In this document: one piece after another, positions 41,792 to 50,513 of the stretch
Position numbering within the stretch: position 1 is the first letter of the stretch
Layout: the number at the start of each line of letters is the position of its first letter
Assembly: GCA_947259915.1 (NCBI GenBank)
Contig: CAMYOC010000044.1
Coordinates: 1-64,000, forward strand
Reading direction: 5' to 3'
Source: an uncultured Gammaproteobacteria bacterium
GTDB lineage: Bacteria > Pseudomonadota > Gammaproteobacteria > Steroidobacterales > XN24
Length of the DNA: 64,000 bases
Program-made: the position numbers and the translations under genes
The notes under the pieces: generated by a model
Told to the model about the DNA's origin: nothing
The model's input: the letters and a program-made list of their open reading frames with translations, nothing else
Databases searched by the model: none

Positions 41792-41806
41792 GCACGATTT
41801 CGGTGC
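41792..41806 (+). promoter_or_regulatory. NtrC (NRI) binding-site palindrome upstream of glnA
   Basis: GCAC, seven bases, GTGC exactly matches the core consensus of NtrC sites. It lies about 65 bases before the -24 element, within the normal activator range. A second GGTGCAG about 20 bases to the left may be a degenerate half-site. Confidence 0.7.
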
Positions 41807-41871
41807 AGCGCGCTGATCCGAATCGCCCCCGGGAAGCCTGTAAACCCTCGTCGCAACGGGCCTTCGGAGTG

Positions 41872-41887
41872 TGGCATGATTCCTGCT
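41872..41887 (+). promoter_or_regulatory. Sigma-54 promoter of glnA
   Basis: TGGCATG, four bases, CTGCT fits the -24/-12 consensus with the invariant GG (41873-41874) and GC (41885-41886) at the correct spacing. Start would be near 41897, leaving a leader of about 89 bases. Together with the NtrC site and ntrBC downstream it implies nitrogen control of glnA. Confidence 0.75.
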
Positions 41888-41985
41888 TGTTCCCGTTACT
41901 TGTCGCCGGTTCCGGCCGCGGGCCCAAGCCGCGGCCGAATGATCGGCGCTTTCGTATCTCTAAATCACTCCGGAGGAATGTTTCC

Positions 41986-43395
41986 ATGAGCGCTGCTGAT
42001 GTACTGGCCCTGATGAAAGACAAAGACGTGAAGTTTGTCGATCTGCGCTTCACCGACACCAAGGGCAAGGAGCAGCACGTCACCGTGCCGGCCTCCAAGG
42101 TGGACGACGACTTTTTTGAAGACGGCAAGATGTTCGACGGTTCCTCGATTTCCGGCTGGAAGGGCATCAACGAGTCGGACATGATCCTGATGCCCGACAC
42201 CGGCAGTGCCGTCGTCGACCCCTTCGCCGAGGATGTCACCGTCAACATCACCTGTGACGTGATCGAGCCGTCCACGATGCAGGGTTATGAGCGCGATCCC
42301 CGCTCGCTGGCGAAACGCGCCGAGGCCTATCTCAAGTCCACCGGTGTTGCCGATACCGCCTATTTCGGACCGGAGAACGAGTTCTTCATCTTCGACGATG
42401 TCCGCTGGGGCGCCGAGATGAAGGGCGCGTTTTACTCCATCGATTCTTCGGAAGCCGGCTGGAACTCAGAGAAGATGTACGAGGACGGTAACTTCGGCCA
42501 CAGGCCCGGCGTAAAGGGCGGCTATTTCCCGGTGCCGCCAGTGGATTCTCTGCACGATATCCGCTCGGCGATGTGTCTGACCCTGGACGAGATGGGTCTG
42601 GACTCGGAGGTGCATCATCACGAGGTGGCGACCGCCGGCCAGTGCGAGATCGGGGTCGGCTTCAATTCGCTGGTACGCAAGTCCGACGAAGTGCAGATCC
42701 TCAAGTACGTCGTGATGAACGTGGCTCAGGCCTATGGCAAGACCGCCACGTTTATGCCCAAGCCGGTGGTCGGCGACAACGGCAACGGCATGCACGTCCA
42801 CCAGTCGCTGGTAAAGGACGGCACGAACCTGTTCAGTGGAGAAGCCTATGGCGGCCTGTCGGAGACCGCGCTGTTCTATATCGGAGGCATCATCAAGCAC
42901 GCCCGGGCCCTGAATGCCTTTACCAACCCGTCGACCAACAGCTACAAGCGTCTGGTGCCGGGTTTCGAGGCACCGGTGAAGCTGGCCTATTCGGCGCGCA
43001 ATCGCTCTGCGTCGATCCGCATCCCGTATATCGTGAATCCGAAGGGCCGACGCATCGAAGTCCGTTTCCCGGATTCGATGGCCAACCCCTACTTCGCCTT
43101 TACCGCGATGCTGATGGCCGGACTCGACGGGATACAAAACAAGATGCATCCTGGCGATGCGCTGGACAAGGATCTCTACGACCTGCCCGCCGAGGAGTCG
43201 AAGGGTATCCCGGAGGTCTGCTATTCGCTCGATCAGGCGCTCGACAGCCTCGACGAGGATCGCGGGTTCCTGACTCAGGGCGGCGTGTTTACCGATGACG
43301 TGATCGACGCCTATATCGACCTGAAGATGGAAGAAGTGACCCTGCTGCGTATGACCACGCATCCGGTGGAGTTCGATCTGTACTTCAGCCTTTAG
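41986..43395 (+). CDS. glnA: Glutamine synthetase type I
   Basis: A 469-residue enzyme, exactly the E. coli length, that makes glutamine from glutamate, ammonia and ATP. Signature blocks are [12 protein letters not shown], the GPENEFF metal site, and the adenylylation site Tyr398 in LYDLPAEE. So activity is probably controlled by GlnE as well. I chose the ATG at 41986 (GGAGGAATGTTTCC before it) over an upstream frame extension. A strong terminator follows at once. Confidence 0.98.
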   Translation: MSAADVLALMKDKDVKFVDLRFTDTKGKEQHVTVPASKVDDDFFEDGKMFDGSSISGWKGINESDMILMPDTGSAVVDPFAEDVTVNITCDVIEPSTMQGYERDPRSLAKRAEAYLKSTGVADTAYFGPENEFFIFDDVRWGAEMKGAFYSIDSSEAGWNSEKMYEDGNFGHRPGVKGGYFPVPPVDSLHDIRSAMCLTLDEMGLDSEVHHHEVATAGQCEIGVGFNSLVRKSDEVQILKYVVMNVAQAYGKTATFMPKPVVGDNGNGMHVHQSLVKDGTNLFSGEAYGGLSETALFYIGGIIKHARALNAFTNPSTNSYKRLVPGFEAPVKLAYSARNRSASIRIPYIVNPKGRRIEVRFPDSMANPYFAFTAMLMAGLDGIQNKMHPGDALDKDLYDLPAEESKGIPEVCYSLDQALDSLDEDRGFLTQGGVFTDDVIDAYIDLKMEEVTLLRMTTHPVEFDLYFSL

Positions 43396-43412
43396 ACATA
43401 ATGTAGCGTCCG

Positions 43413-43449
43413 AACGGCGGGGGAGTCCGGCTCCCCCGCCGTTTTTTTT
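43413..43449 (+). terminator. Strong intrinsic terminator of glnA
   Basis: A perfect 13-bp stem (AACGGCGGGGGAG, loop TCCGG, matching arm) ends in a run of eight T. It lies 17 bases after the glnA stop and separates glnA from the DUF4124 gene and ntrBC. Confidence 0.95.
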
Positions 43450-43504
43450 GTCTCCGCGAGCGGCGAAGGCTATGCTATACGCTACTGAATTCAAAGGAAT
43501 GCTT

Positions 43505-44083
43505 ATGCGCTGGTTTTTGTTGGCAGTCTGTCTGGTAGTCACCCCTGCTCTCGGCGAAGAGGCCTATCGCTGGGTGGATGAGAATGGCGTCATCCACTAC
43601 TCCGACACACCCTTCCCGGGAGCCGAGCGAGTCGAGCTCGGCGAGGTGCAGACCTTCTCGGCGCCGAGCGTTCCCAGCCCCGCGCCCGCGCCGAGCACGT
43701 CTTCGGCAGGGGACACCGCCACGGATCTGTACCCGACGTTCAAGATCGTCCAGCCGGCGCCAGAGCAGACCATCCGCGATAATAGCGGCACCCTGGATAT
43801 ATCGCTGGAAGTCGAGCCCCGGATCCGGACGGGACACCGGCTCGAGCTGTTCCTCGATGGTCAGAGTGTCGACGGCATACCGCGCTCGACTACCCGCTTC
43901 ACGATCGATGGCGTCCCGCGCGGAGACCACACGCTCAGAGCCGAGCTGCGCGACGGGTCGGGCAACACGGTGGCGGAGTCGGCGACGGTGCGTTTCTATG
44001 TGATGCAGACGTCGATCCAGAATCCTGCCAACCCGCTGGCGCCGGGCAATCGTCCGCGCCCGACTCCGCGTCCCGGCGGATAG
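43505..44083 (+). CDS. Exported DUF4124 domain protein
   Basis: A 192-residue protein with a signal peptide (cleavage near PALG-EE at 17-20) and a DUF4124 motif YRWVDENGVIHYSDTPFPGA right after it. A Pro/Ser/Ala-rich linker leads to an Ig-like beta domain (about 75-170) and a Pro/Arg-rich tail. ATG at 43505 is preferred because AAGGA lies six bases upstream; ATG at 43499 is the alternative. Similar genes often lie between glnA and ntrB in gammaproteobacteria; function is unknown. Confidence 0.88.
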   Translation: MRWFLLAVCLVVTPALGEEAYRWVDENGVIHYSDTPFPGAERVELGEVQTFSAPSVPSPAPAPSTSSAGDTATDLYPTFKIVQPAPEQTIRDNSGTLDISLEVEPRIRTGHRLELFLDGQSVDGIPRSTTRFTIDGVPRGDHTLRAELRDGSGNTVAESATVRFYVMQTSIQNPANPLAPGNRPRPTPRPGG

Positions 44084-44101
44084 TCGGCATGCTCTTCCGG
44101 C

Positions 44102-45193
44102 ATGTCCTCTGAGCGGGAAGCGCCCGACCGCTTCCCGCTTGCAGAGAACCTCGCCACCGGCGTCGTGGTGCTCGGGCCGGCGCTGGAAGTCACCTATCTG
44201 AACCCAGCCGCGGAACAGCTGCTCGGCACCAGCCGGATGCAGCTTGACGGCAAGATCATCGACGAGGCGGTGCCCGCGCTGGCGGCTTTACGGCCGCTGC
44301 TGGAGCGGGCCGTGGCCACCGGTGAAGGCATCGCCAGACGCGAATTGAGCATCGAGATCACCGGTCCAAATGCCAGCCCAAGCATCGTCGATTGCACTTT
44401 GAGCGTGATGACGCCGGATGCCGGAACCGGCGCGCTTCTGGTCGAATTCAGCGATGCCAGCCATCGGCTGCGCATCGATCGTGAGAACGCGCTGGTGTCC
44501 CAGCTCGAGACCAGTCGTTCGATGGTGCGTCAACTGGCCCACGAGATCCGCAATCCGCTCGGCGGCATCCGTGGCGCCGCTCAGCTGCTGCAGCGGAAAT
44601 TCGAGAGCGAAGAGTTTCACGAATACACCCGCCTGATCATCCGCGAAGCGGATCGTCTCGCCAGCCTCACAGACACCATGCTGGGACCCGGCGGCGAATC
44701 GGCCCGAGAGCCGCACAATATTCACGAGCTGGTCGAGCATGTTTATCATTTGTTGCGCGCTGAAGCACCGGCATCCATGACCATCAGCCGGGACTATGAT
44801 CCGAGTCTCCCCGATCTGCTTGTCGATCGCGGCCAGGTTGTCCAGGCGATGCTGAATGTGGCGAGAAACGCGATGCAGGCCGTCGCTGATGATGGTGCCA
44901 TCATTTTCCGCACCCGGGCCCTGACTCACTACACTATGGGTGGCCGTCTGCATCGGCTGGTGGCCTCGGTCGAGGTCGAGGACAATGGCCCGGGTGTGCC
45001 GGCCGAACTGCGGGACAGCCTGTTTTACCCGCTGGTCAGCGGCCGTTCCGGCGGCAGTGGCCTGGGTCTGGCCCTGGCGCAGGAACTGGTCACCCGACAG
45101 GGCGGGATCGTCGAGTACGCCAGCGTGCCCGGTTGTACCGTGTTCCAGATGTTGTTCCCGATAGAGGACATCCATGCAAGACACACCGCTTGA
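44102..45193 (+). CDS. glnL: Nitrogen regulation sensor histidine kinase NtrB (GlnL)
   Basis: A 363-residue cytoplasmic kinase/phosphatase. An N-terminal PAS domain (about 14-120) is followed by the H-box QLAHEIRNPLGGIRG with phospho-acceptor His147, an N-box NVARNAMQAV, and G boxes DNGPGVP and GGSGLGLALA. PII protein binding normally sets its activity. It overlaps glnG by 20 bases, so the two are coupled. Confidence 0.96.
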   Translation: MSSEREAPDRFPLAENLATGVVVLGPALEVTYLNPAAEQLLGTSRMQLDGKIIDEAVPALAALRPLLERAVATGEGIARRELSIEITGPNASPSIVDCTLSVMTPDAGTGALLVEFSDASHRLRIDRENALVSQLETSRSMVRQLAHEIRNPLGGIRGAAQLLQRKFESEEFHEYTRLIIREADRLASLTDTMLGPGGESAREPHNIHELVEHVYHLLRAEAPASMTISRDYDPSLPDLLVDRGQVVQAMLNVARNAMQAVADDGAIIFRTRALTHYTMGGRLHRLVASVEVEDNGPGVPAELRDSLFYPLVSGRSGGSGLGLALAQELVTRQGGIVEYASVPGCTVFQMLFPIEDIHARHTA

Positions 45194-46571
45194 GGTCTGG
45201 GTGGTCGATGACGACGAGGCGATCCGCTGGGTCCTGGAACGCGCATTAAAGAGCGCCGGCATGGACTTCCGTGGATTCGCCGACGCGGCTTCGCTGCGTT
45301 CCGCGCTGGATGACGGTCGGCCGCAGGTCGTGATTACCGACATCCGCATGCCGCGAGAGGACGGCCTGAGCCTGCTCGATCACATTCAGCAAGCTCATCC
45401 TGAGCTGCCGGTGATCGTGGTCACCGCGCACTCGGATCTGGATAGCACCGTAGCGGCCTACCGCGGCGGCGCTTTCGAATACCTGCCCAAGCCCTTCGAC
45501 ATCGACGAGGCGGTGGCCCTGGTCCAGCGCGCGGCAAGGCACGGCATCGGCGGCGACCGCAGCGAAGACGGCCCGGCCTATCCGCGTCTGATCGGTCATG
45601 CGCCCGCCATGCAGGAAGTGTTCCGCGCCATCGGTCGGCTTTCCAACTCGAGTATGACGGTCCTGGTCACCGGTGAATCCGGCACCGGCAAGGAGCTGGT
45701 GGCGCGGGCTCTGCATGAGCACAGCCCGCGAGCGCCCAAGCCTTTTATCGCGCTGAATACCTCGGCGATCCCGTCGGAGCTGCTGGAGTCCGAGCTTTTT
45801 GGCCACGAACGCGGTGCGTTTACCGGCGCGGATGCCGCGCGGCCGGGCCGTTTTGAGCAGGCTGACGGCGGCACACTGTTCCTGGATGAGATCGGCGACA
45901 TGTCGCCGGCGCTGCAGAGTCGCCTGCTGCGCGTACTGGCGGAAGGGGAGTTCTATCGGGTCGGCGGACAGGTGCCGAAAAGGGTGGATGTGCGCGTGAT
46001 CGCGGCGACCCATCATGATCTTCCGGCACGTGTGGCCGCGGAGCAATTCCGCGAGGATCTGTTCCACCGCCTCAACGTGATCCATATCGAGACGCCGCCA
46101 TTGCGCGCGCGCCGCGAGGATGTCTCGCTCCTGCTGGACCATTATCTGGAGGTGGCCGCGGCGGAAATGGGCGTGGCACCCAAGCGCATAACCGCCGAAG
46201 CCAGAGACCTGCTGATCGCATTTGACTGGCCGGGGAATGTGCGGCAGCTGGTCAATGCCTGTCGCCGCCTGACGGTTGCCGCGCCGGGGCGGCAGATTCA
46301 GACAGGAGATATCCCCGCCGAACTCGGTGGCCATGCAGCAGAAGCCGGCGACATGGACTGGTCTCGAGAGCTGCGTCGCTGGGCCGCCGCGCGTCTGGAC
46401 GCGGCCGATGAATCGCCGCTGCTGGATGAGGCGCTGCCCAGGTTCGAGCGAGCGCTGATCGAGGCAGCGCTGGAGCGATCCCGAGGCCATCGCCAACAGG
46501 CTGCGCGGTTGCTGGGCTGGGGGCGGAACACGCTGACCCGCAAAATCCGCGAGCTGGGTATCGGCGACTGA
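45174..46571 (+). CDS. glnG: Nitrogen regulation response regulator NtrC (GlnG)
   Basis: A 465-residue sigma-54 activator. Receiver domain with Asp56 (VVITDIRMP), AAA+ domain with Walker A GESGTGKE, the sigma-54-contact loop GAFTGA and Walker B TLFLDEIGDM, then a C-terminal Fis-type HTH (HRQQAARLLGWGRNTLTRKI). It should bind the GCAC-N7-GTGC site before glnA and activate the sigma-54 promoter there. Confidence 0.97.
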   Translation: MQDTPLEVWVVDDDEAIRWVLERALKSAGMDFRGFADAASLRSALDDGRPQVVITDIRMPREDGLSLLDHIQQAHPELPVIVVTAHSDLDSTVAAYRGGAFEYLPKPFDIDEAVALVQRAARHGIGGDRSEDGPAYPRLIGHAPAMQEVFRAIGRLSNSSMTVLVTGESGTGKELVARALHEHSPRAPKPFIALNTSAIPSELLESELFGHERGAFTGADAARPGRFEQADGGTLFLDEIGDMSPALQSRLLRVLAEGEFYRVGGQVPKRVDVRVIAATHHDLPARVAAEQFREDLFHRLNVIHIETPPLRARREDVSLLLDHYLEVAAAEMGVAPKRITAEARDLLIAFDWPGNVRQLVNACRRLTVAAPGRQIQTGDIPAELGGHAAEAGDMDWSRELRRWAAARLDAADESPLLDEALPRFERALIEAALERSRGHRQQAARLLGWGRNTLTRKIRELGIGD

Positions 46572-46595
46572 CTTTTGTCGCGCCCTGGTCGCTGC

Positions 46596-47549
46596 CTATG
46601 ACGGCAGGCGCAGCGTTCCGACCAGTTCGCTGACCGAGCCAAAATTATGGCGCTGCAGGTAATCGACGATGCCGTCGTTCATCCGTTTGCAGGCCATCGG
46701 ATCGTAGAACAGCGCCGTGCCAACGCCGACCGCCGATGCTCCGGCGATGATGAACTCCACCGCGTCCCGGGCATCACAGATGCCGCCCTGACCGATGATC
46801 GGCACGCCATGCGGCCCCGCGACCTCGTAAACCTGATGCACCTTCAGCAAGGCTATCGGTTTGATCGCCGGCCCGGACAAGCCGCCCTGAACGTTACCGA
46901 TAATCGGTTCTCTCGCCTCGGCATCGATGGCCATGCCCATCAAGGTGTTGATCACCGCAAGGCCGTCGCTGCCGGCTTCGATACAGGCTCGCGCGTTGGC
47001 GCGGATATCGGTCTGATTCGGTGACAGTTTGGTGATGATCGGCTTGGACGTCACTGCGCGGCAGGCGGCGACCACCCGGGCCGACATCTCGGGATAATTA
47101 CCGAAGGCGACCCCACCCTCCTTGATGTTCGGGCAGGAGATGTTGATCTCTATCGCGTCGATCGGCGAATCGTCGAAGCGCGCGGTCACTTCCACGTAGT
47201 CCTCGATGGTGGAGCCGCAGACGTTGGCGATAAAGCGCGTTTCCTCGAAATCCAGCTCCGGCAGGATTTCGTCGACCACGCGGTCCGCCCCCGGGTTCTG
47301 CAGCCCGATCGCGTTGAGCATGCCCATGGGTGTCTCGTAGACGCGATGAGCCGGATTGCCGAGGCGCGGTTCCGGCGTGGTGCCCTTGAGCACGACCGCG
47401 CCCACATCCCGGTTTGAGAATCCCTCCACCCGGGTATATTCCTCGCCGAAGCCGACGCAACCCGATAACAAGACCAGCGGCGAGTCGAGACGCATGCCGC
47501 ATAGCTCAAGCGCCAGAGCCGGGTGCAACTTGTCAGGTATTGCCGTCAT
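46596..47549 (-). CDS. pyrD: Dihydroorotate dehydrogenase, class 1B-like catalytic subunit
   Basis: A 317-residue FMN enzyme. The active-site base is Cys139 in EINISCPNIKEGG, a class 1 feature; class 2 enzymes use Ser. The FMN block GGLSGPAIKPIALLKVHQV and the C-terminal IIAGASAVGVGTALF fit the PyrDB subfamily. It oxidises dihydroorotate to orotate in pyrimidine synthesis. PyrDB normally pairs with PyrK, which is not in this window. Most gammaproteobacteria use membrane-bound class 2, so this is unusual. A dihydropyrimidine dehydrogenase (PreA) role is less likely given length and motif. Confidence 0.82.
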   Translation of the reverse strand: MTAIPDKLHPALALELCGMRLDSPLVLLSGCVGFGEEYTRVEGFSNRDVGAVVLKGTTPEPRLGNPAHRVYETPMGMLNAIGLQNPGADRVVDEILPELDFEETRFIANVCGSTIEDYVEVTARFDDSPIDAIEINISCPNIKEGGVAFGNYPEMSARVVAACRAVTSKPIITKLSPNQTDIRANARACIEAGSDGLAVINTLMGMAIDAEAREPIIGNVQGGLSGPAIKPIALLKVHQVYEVAGPHGVPIIGQGGICDARDAVEFIIAGASAVGVGTALFYDPMACKRMNDGIVDYLQRHNFGSVSELVGTLRLPS

Positions 47550-47587
47550 AATCTTTGACCAAGCCCTGGGCCGGAGCCTGTCCTCGC

Positions 47588-48055
47588 ATGTTCGATGTGA
47601 TCCTCTACCAGCCCGAAATCCCGCCCAATACCGGCAATATCATACGACTTTGTGCCAACACTGGCGCGCGCCTGCATCTGATCGGGCCACTCGGTTTTGA
47701 GCTTGACGAGCCCCGGCTGAAACGAGCCGGCCTCGACTACCACGAATACGCCCCGGTCAACCGTTACGACTGTCTGGATGACTGTCTGCGGGCACTGGAC
47801 GAGCCGACGGTCTACGCTTTCTCCAGTCATGCGGTTCGCCCCTACCACGACGCGGCCTTCGCCGCCGGCGACGCGTTATTGTTCGGCCCGGAGACGCGTG
47901 GTCTCGGGTCGGCCATCCTCGCCGGGATACCTGCGTCCCGATGTCTCACGATCCCGATGCGCCCTGGCAACCGCAGCCTGAACCTGTCCAACGCGGCCGC
48001 AGTCGTGGTCTACGAGGCCTGGCGACAGATGGGTTTTGCCGGCTGGCGGGGCTAG
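47588..48055 (+). CDS. trmL: tRNA (cytidine/uridine-2'-O-)-methyltransferase TrmL
   Basis: A 155-residue SPOUT methyltransferase that 2'-O-methylates the wobble base of tRNA(Leu) isoacceptors. Motifs are the N-terminal LYQPEIPPNTGNIIRLCANT, the knot motif LLFGPETRGLG and the C-terminal IPMRPGNRSLNLSNA. The ATG at 47588 matches the family start; an in-frame upstream ATG adds an unrelated leader. It converges on gpsA with a four-base overlap. Confidence 0.96.
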   Translation: MFDVILYQPEIPPNTGNIIRLCANTGARLHLIGPLGFELDEPRLKRAGLDYHEYAPVNRYDCLDDCLRALDEPTVYAFSSHAVRPYHDAAFAAGDALLFGPETRGLGSAILAGIPASRCLTIPMRPGNRSLNLSNAAAVVVYEAWRQMGFAGWRG

Positions 48056-49068
48056 CTGCCAGGCGCAAATTCCGATTTGAGGTCGCGTTGCATCAGCGCG
48101 CTGACCGCGGCGTGCGGGTCCTCGCCCTGATACAGGATGCGATAGATCTGCTCACAGATCGGCATCTCGACGCCGGCCTTCGCGGCAACCCGGTGTACTG
48201 CATCGGCGGCCTTCACGCCTTCCACCACCTGCCCGATCTCCACTTCGGCCTCGGCCACGGTCTTGCCCGCGGCCAGAGCCAGGCCCATGCGCCGATTTCT
48301 CGACAGGTTGTCGGTGCAGGTCAGCACAAGATCACCCATCCCGGCGAGCCCCATAAAGGTGGCGGGCTGCGCCCCGAGGGCGACCCCCAGCCGCGTCATC
48401 TCTACCAGCCCCCGGGTGATCAGCGCGACGCGGGTGTTGGCGCCGAAGCCGAGACCGTCGCAGATCCCGGCGCCGATGGCCAGCGCGTTTTTGACCGCGC
48501 CGCCCACTTCGACACCGACCATGTCGCCGGAGGTGTAGGCGCGGAAATTCTCGCCCGAGATGCTCTCGGCCAGCTCGGCGGCAAAAGCGTCGTCGGCGGA
48601 GGCCACGGTCATCGCCGTGGGCAGGCCAGCGCCGACTTCCTTGGCGAAAGTCGGTCCTGACAGGACCGCAGTGGCGATGTCTTTACCCAGGACTTCAGAC
48701 GCTACCTGATGAGGTAACAGACCCGTTTCGACCTCAAAGCCCTTCGTCGCCCAGGCCAGGCGGGCGTCCTTGCGCAACAGCGGTTCGATCTGCTTCAGCG
48801 TCACGCGAAAGGCGTGGCTGGGCACGACGATCAACACCATCGCGGCGCCGGTAACGGCGCGCTCCAGATCCGCTTCGATAACGAGGCTGTCCGGGAAGTG
48901 GGCACCCGGCAGATAATGCTGGTTCTCACGATCGTCGATCAGGCGATCGAGATGATCCTCCTCCCGGCCCCACAACACGGTGGGTGTGCCGCTGCGCGCG
49001 AACTGTATCGCCAGCGCGGTACCCCAGGAACCTGCGCCCAGGATGACAATCCCGCGTTGTTCGCCCAT
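48052..49068 (-). CDS. gpsA: Glycerol-3-phosphate dehydrogenase [NAD(P)+]
   Basis: A 338-residue enzyme that reduces dihydroxyacetone phosphate to sn-glycerol-3-phosphate for phospholipid synthesis. The Rossmann motif is GAGSWGTALA at 11-20. The catalytic Lys lies in GGAVKNALAIGAG and a substrate motif in GFGANTRVALITRG. Last gene of rhodanese-grxC-secB-gpsA, the same order as in E. coli. Confidence 0.97.
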   Translation of the reverse strand: MGEQRGIVILGAGSWGTALAIQFARSGTPTVLWGREEDHLDRLIDDRENQHYLPGAHFPDSLVIEADLERAVTGAAMVLIVVPSHAFRVTLKQIEPLLRKDARLAWATKGFEVETGLLPHQVASEVLGKDIATAVLSGPTFAKEVGAGLPTAMTVASADDAFAAELAESISGENFRAYTSGDMVGVEVGGAVKNALAIGAGICDGLGFGANTRVALITRGLVEMTRLGVALGAQPATFMGLAGMGDLVLTCTDNLSRNRRMGLALAAGKTVAEAEVEIGQVVEGVKAADAVHRVAAKAGVEMPICEQIYRILYQGEDPHAAVSALMQRDLKSEFAPGS

Positions 49069-49102
49069 CGACTTCTCCCCGCTGTTTGCCGGGATTGTAC
49101 GC

Positions 49103-49585
49103 CTAGGCCCCGGCCGTCTCCGAATCCTGCTCGGCCTCGGCCTGAGCGTGGGCCATCATGGCCTCGAAATTCACCGGCTGCAGGTGCAGCTGAGGGAAAC
49201 CGCCTTTGCCGACCAGGTCGGCGATGACCTCGCGTGCATACGGATAAAGTTGTGTGGGGCAGAATATTGCCAGCATCTGGGCCATGTCCGTAGCTTCGAA
49301 TCCCTCGAGCAGGAAGATACCGGCCTGCTGCACCTCGGCCAGGAACGCGACTTTGTCGCCCTGCTTGGCCTCGACCGAGATTTCCAGCACCACCTCGATG
49401 CGGCTTTCGCCGAGGTCCTCGGTGCGGGTCGAGAGATTCATCGTCACCGCAGGCTTCCACTCGCCGCGCAATATCCCCGGGCTGTTTGGGGCCTCGAAGG
49501 ACGCATCCTTCAGGAACACCCGCTGCAAACCGATTTGTGGGCCGTTGGCGGCCGCAGCGGCCTGGTCAGATGATGCTTCAGTCAT
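49103..49585 (-). CDS. secB: Protein-export chaperone SecB
   Basis: A 160-residue chaperone that keeps preproteins unfolded and hands them to SecA. It has the family blocks RVFLKDASFEAPNSP, VQQAGIFLLEGF and CPTQLYPYAREVIADLV, and an acidic C-terminal tail. Its ATG overlaps the grxC stop by four bases. The N-terminal Ala/Gln-rich leader is slightly longer than in E. coli. Confidence 0.97.
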   Translation of the reverse strand: MTEASSDQAAAAANGPQIGLQRVFLKDASFEAPNSPGILRGEWKPAVTMNLSTRTEDLGESRIEVVLEISVEAKQGDKVAFLAEVQQAGIFLLEGFEATDMAQMLAIFCPTQLYPYAREVIADLVGKGGFPQLHLQPVNFEAMMAHAQAEAEQDSETAGA

Positions 49586-49932
49586 GATTGCTCCAATCGC
49601 GTTGTCTGTTGTCCATTATCCAGACCGGCCGATATATCCGGCGCCGGCGTGGCGTTTGTCGGTTCCGGAAAAAGCAGGGGGTCCAGCTTCCCGTCCAGGT
49701 CCAGGGCGTGCAGATCGTCATAGCCGCCGATATGCGTCCCATCGATAAAAATCTGCGGTACTGTTCGTCGTCGGCTGTGCACTTCCATTTCGCGGCGCCG
49801 GGCCGGGTCCCGATCGACGGCAATATCGTCGTAGCTGACGCCCTTAAAATCCAGGAGCTCCCGCGCCCTCATGCAATAGGGGCAGAACAGGGTCCCATAG
49901 ACCACAATCCTTGCGTGATCTGCGGCGCTCAT
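49582..49932 (-). CDS. grxC: Glutaredoxin 3
   Basis: A 116-residue dithiol glutaredoxin. The active site is CPYC at 17-20, with the cis-Pro motif TVPQIFIDG and the GGYDDL glutathione-binding turn. A C-terminal tail of about 25 residues beyond the normal domain is Thr/Pro/Asp-rich. It overlaps both neighbours by four bases. Confidence 0.95.
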   Translation of the reverse strand: MSAADHARIVVYGTLFCPYCMRARELLDFKGVSYDDIAVDRDPARRREMEVHSRRRTVPQIFIDGTHIGGYDDLHALDLDGKLDPLLFPEPTNATPAPDISAGLDNGQQTTRLEQS

Positions 49933-50378
49933 TTTTTGCGGTCCTTGTGCCCGCTCTTGTCGCTACGGGCCAGCGGCAGGCTGTCACGCTGCCAGGCCAC
50001 GAGGCCGCCCTGGACGTTAGCCACCTGAGCGACGCCTTTGCCGAGCAGGAGGCGCGCCACCTTGGCGCTGCTGGCGCCGGTATCGCAGCAGACCAGCACG
50101 GTCTTGTCGCGGAGCTTCTCGACCGCCGCCTCGTCTTCGCCAAGCGTGGTCAGAGACATGTTGCGCGCGTTGACGATATGGCCAGTCTCGAATTGTGCTT
50201 CCGGGCGAACGTCGATGACGACCGCGCCTTTGTTGATCAACTTGACTGCGTCGGCCGGTGACACCGACGTGCCGCCGGCGCGCAGCCGGGCCTCGTTAAA
50301 AACAACCAGCAGGGTCAGCGCCACCAGGGCGCTGACGAGGTACGGGTGGTTGCCGGCGAATTCGATGAGCTGAGCCAT
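49929..50378 (-). CDS. Rhodanese-like domain membrane protein (YibN-like)
   Basis: A 149-residue protein: N-terminal membrane helix (about 12-28) and a rhodanese domain (about 38-135) with candidate active Cys97/Cys98 in VLVCCDTGASS. I chose the ATG at 50378 rather than an upstream ATG at 50420, because a promoter -10 (TATAAT) overlaps the latter. The length then matches E. coli YibN. YibN has been linked to membrane-protein insertion; sulfur transfer is not shown. Confidence 0.88.
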   Translation of the reverse strand: MAQLIEFAGNHPYLVSALVALTLLVVFNEARLRAGGTSVSPADAVKLINKGAVVIDVRPEAQFETGHIVNARNMSLTTLGEDEAAVEKLRDKTVLVCCDTGASSAKVARLLLGKGVAQVANVQGGLVAWQRDSLPLARSDKSGHKDRKK

Positions 50379-50418
50379 GCCGGTTAGGATCTCCGAGGCA
50401 GTAACGGTAAAGCGCGCC

Positions 50419-50427
50419 ATTATACCA
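50419..50427 (-). promoter_or_regulatory. Extended -10 promoter for rhodanese-grxC-secB-gpsA
   Basis: On the minus strand TGGTATAAT is a perfect TATAAT with the TGn extension, so a -35 is not essential, and none is clear. The predicted start near 50412 leaves a leader of about 34 bases before the ATG at 50378. Confidence 0.65.
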
Positions 50428-50513
50428 GCGCCGCTCGCCCGCCGCCTTCCGTCACCGGGCTCTAAACCCTACACTGAGGTCCGCTGGTGTGGGCCCCGGA
50501 GCAGGTACAAACG

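Larger units (their letters stand above)
41664..41985. other. Divergent intergenic region glyQ-glnA
   Basis: 322 bases with no gene. The right part holds an NtrC-type palindrome and a sigma-54 promoter that face glnA, annotated separately. The left part may hold the glyQ promoter. The glnA ribosome site CGGAGGAATG is at about 41971-41980. I saw no other structure. Confidence 0.7.

Noticed and set aside
42466-43542. 358-codon minus-strand frame opposite glnA
   Set aside because: Antisense shadow of a highly conserved gene; no homologous features.
46596-47549. PreA subunit of dihydropyrimidine dehydrogenase
   Set aside because: PreA is longer with C-terminal iron-sulfur motifs and pairs with PreT; neither is present here.
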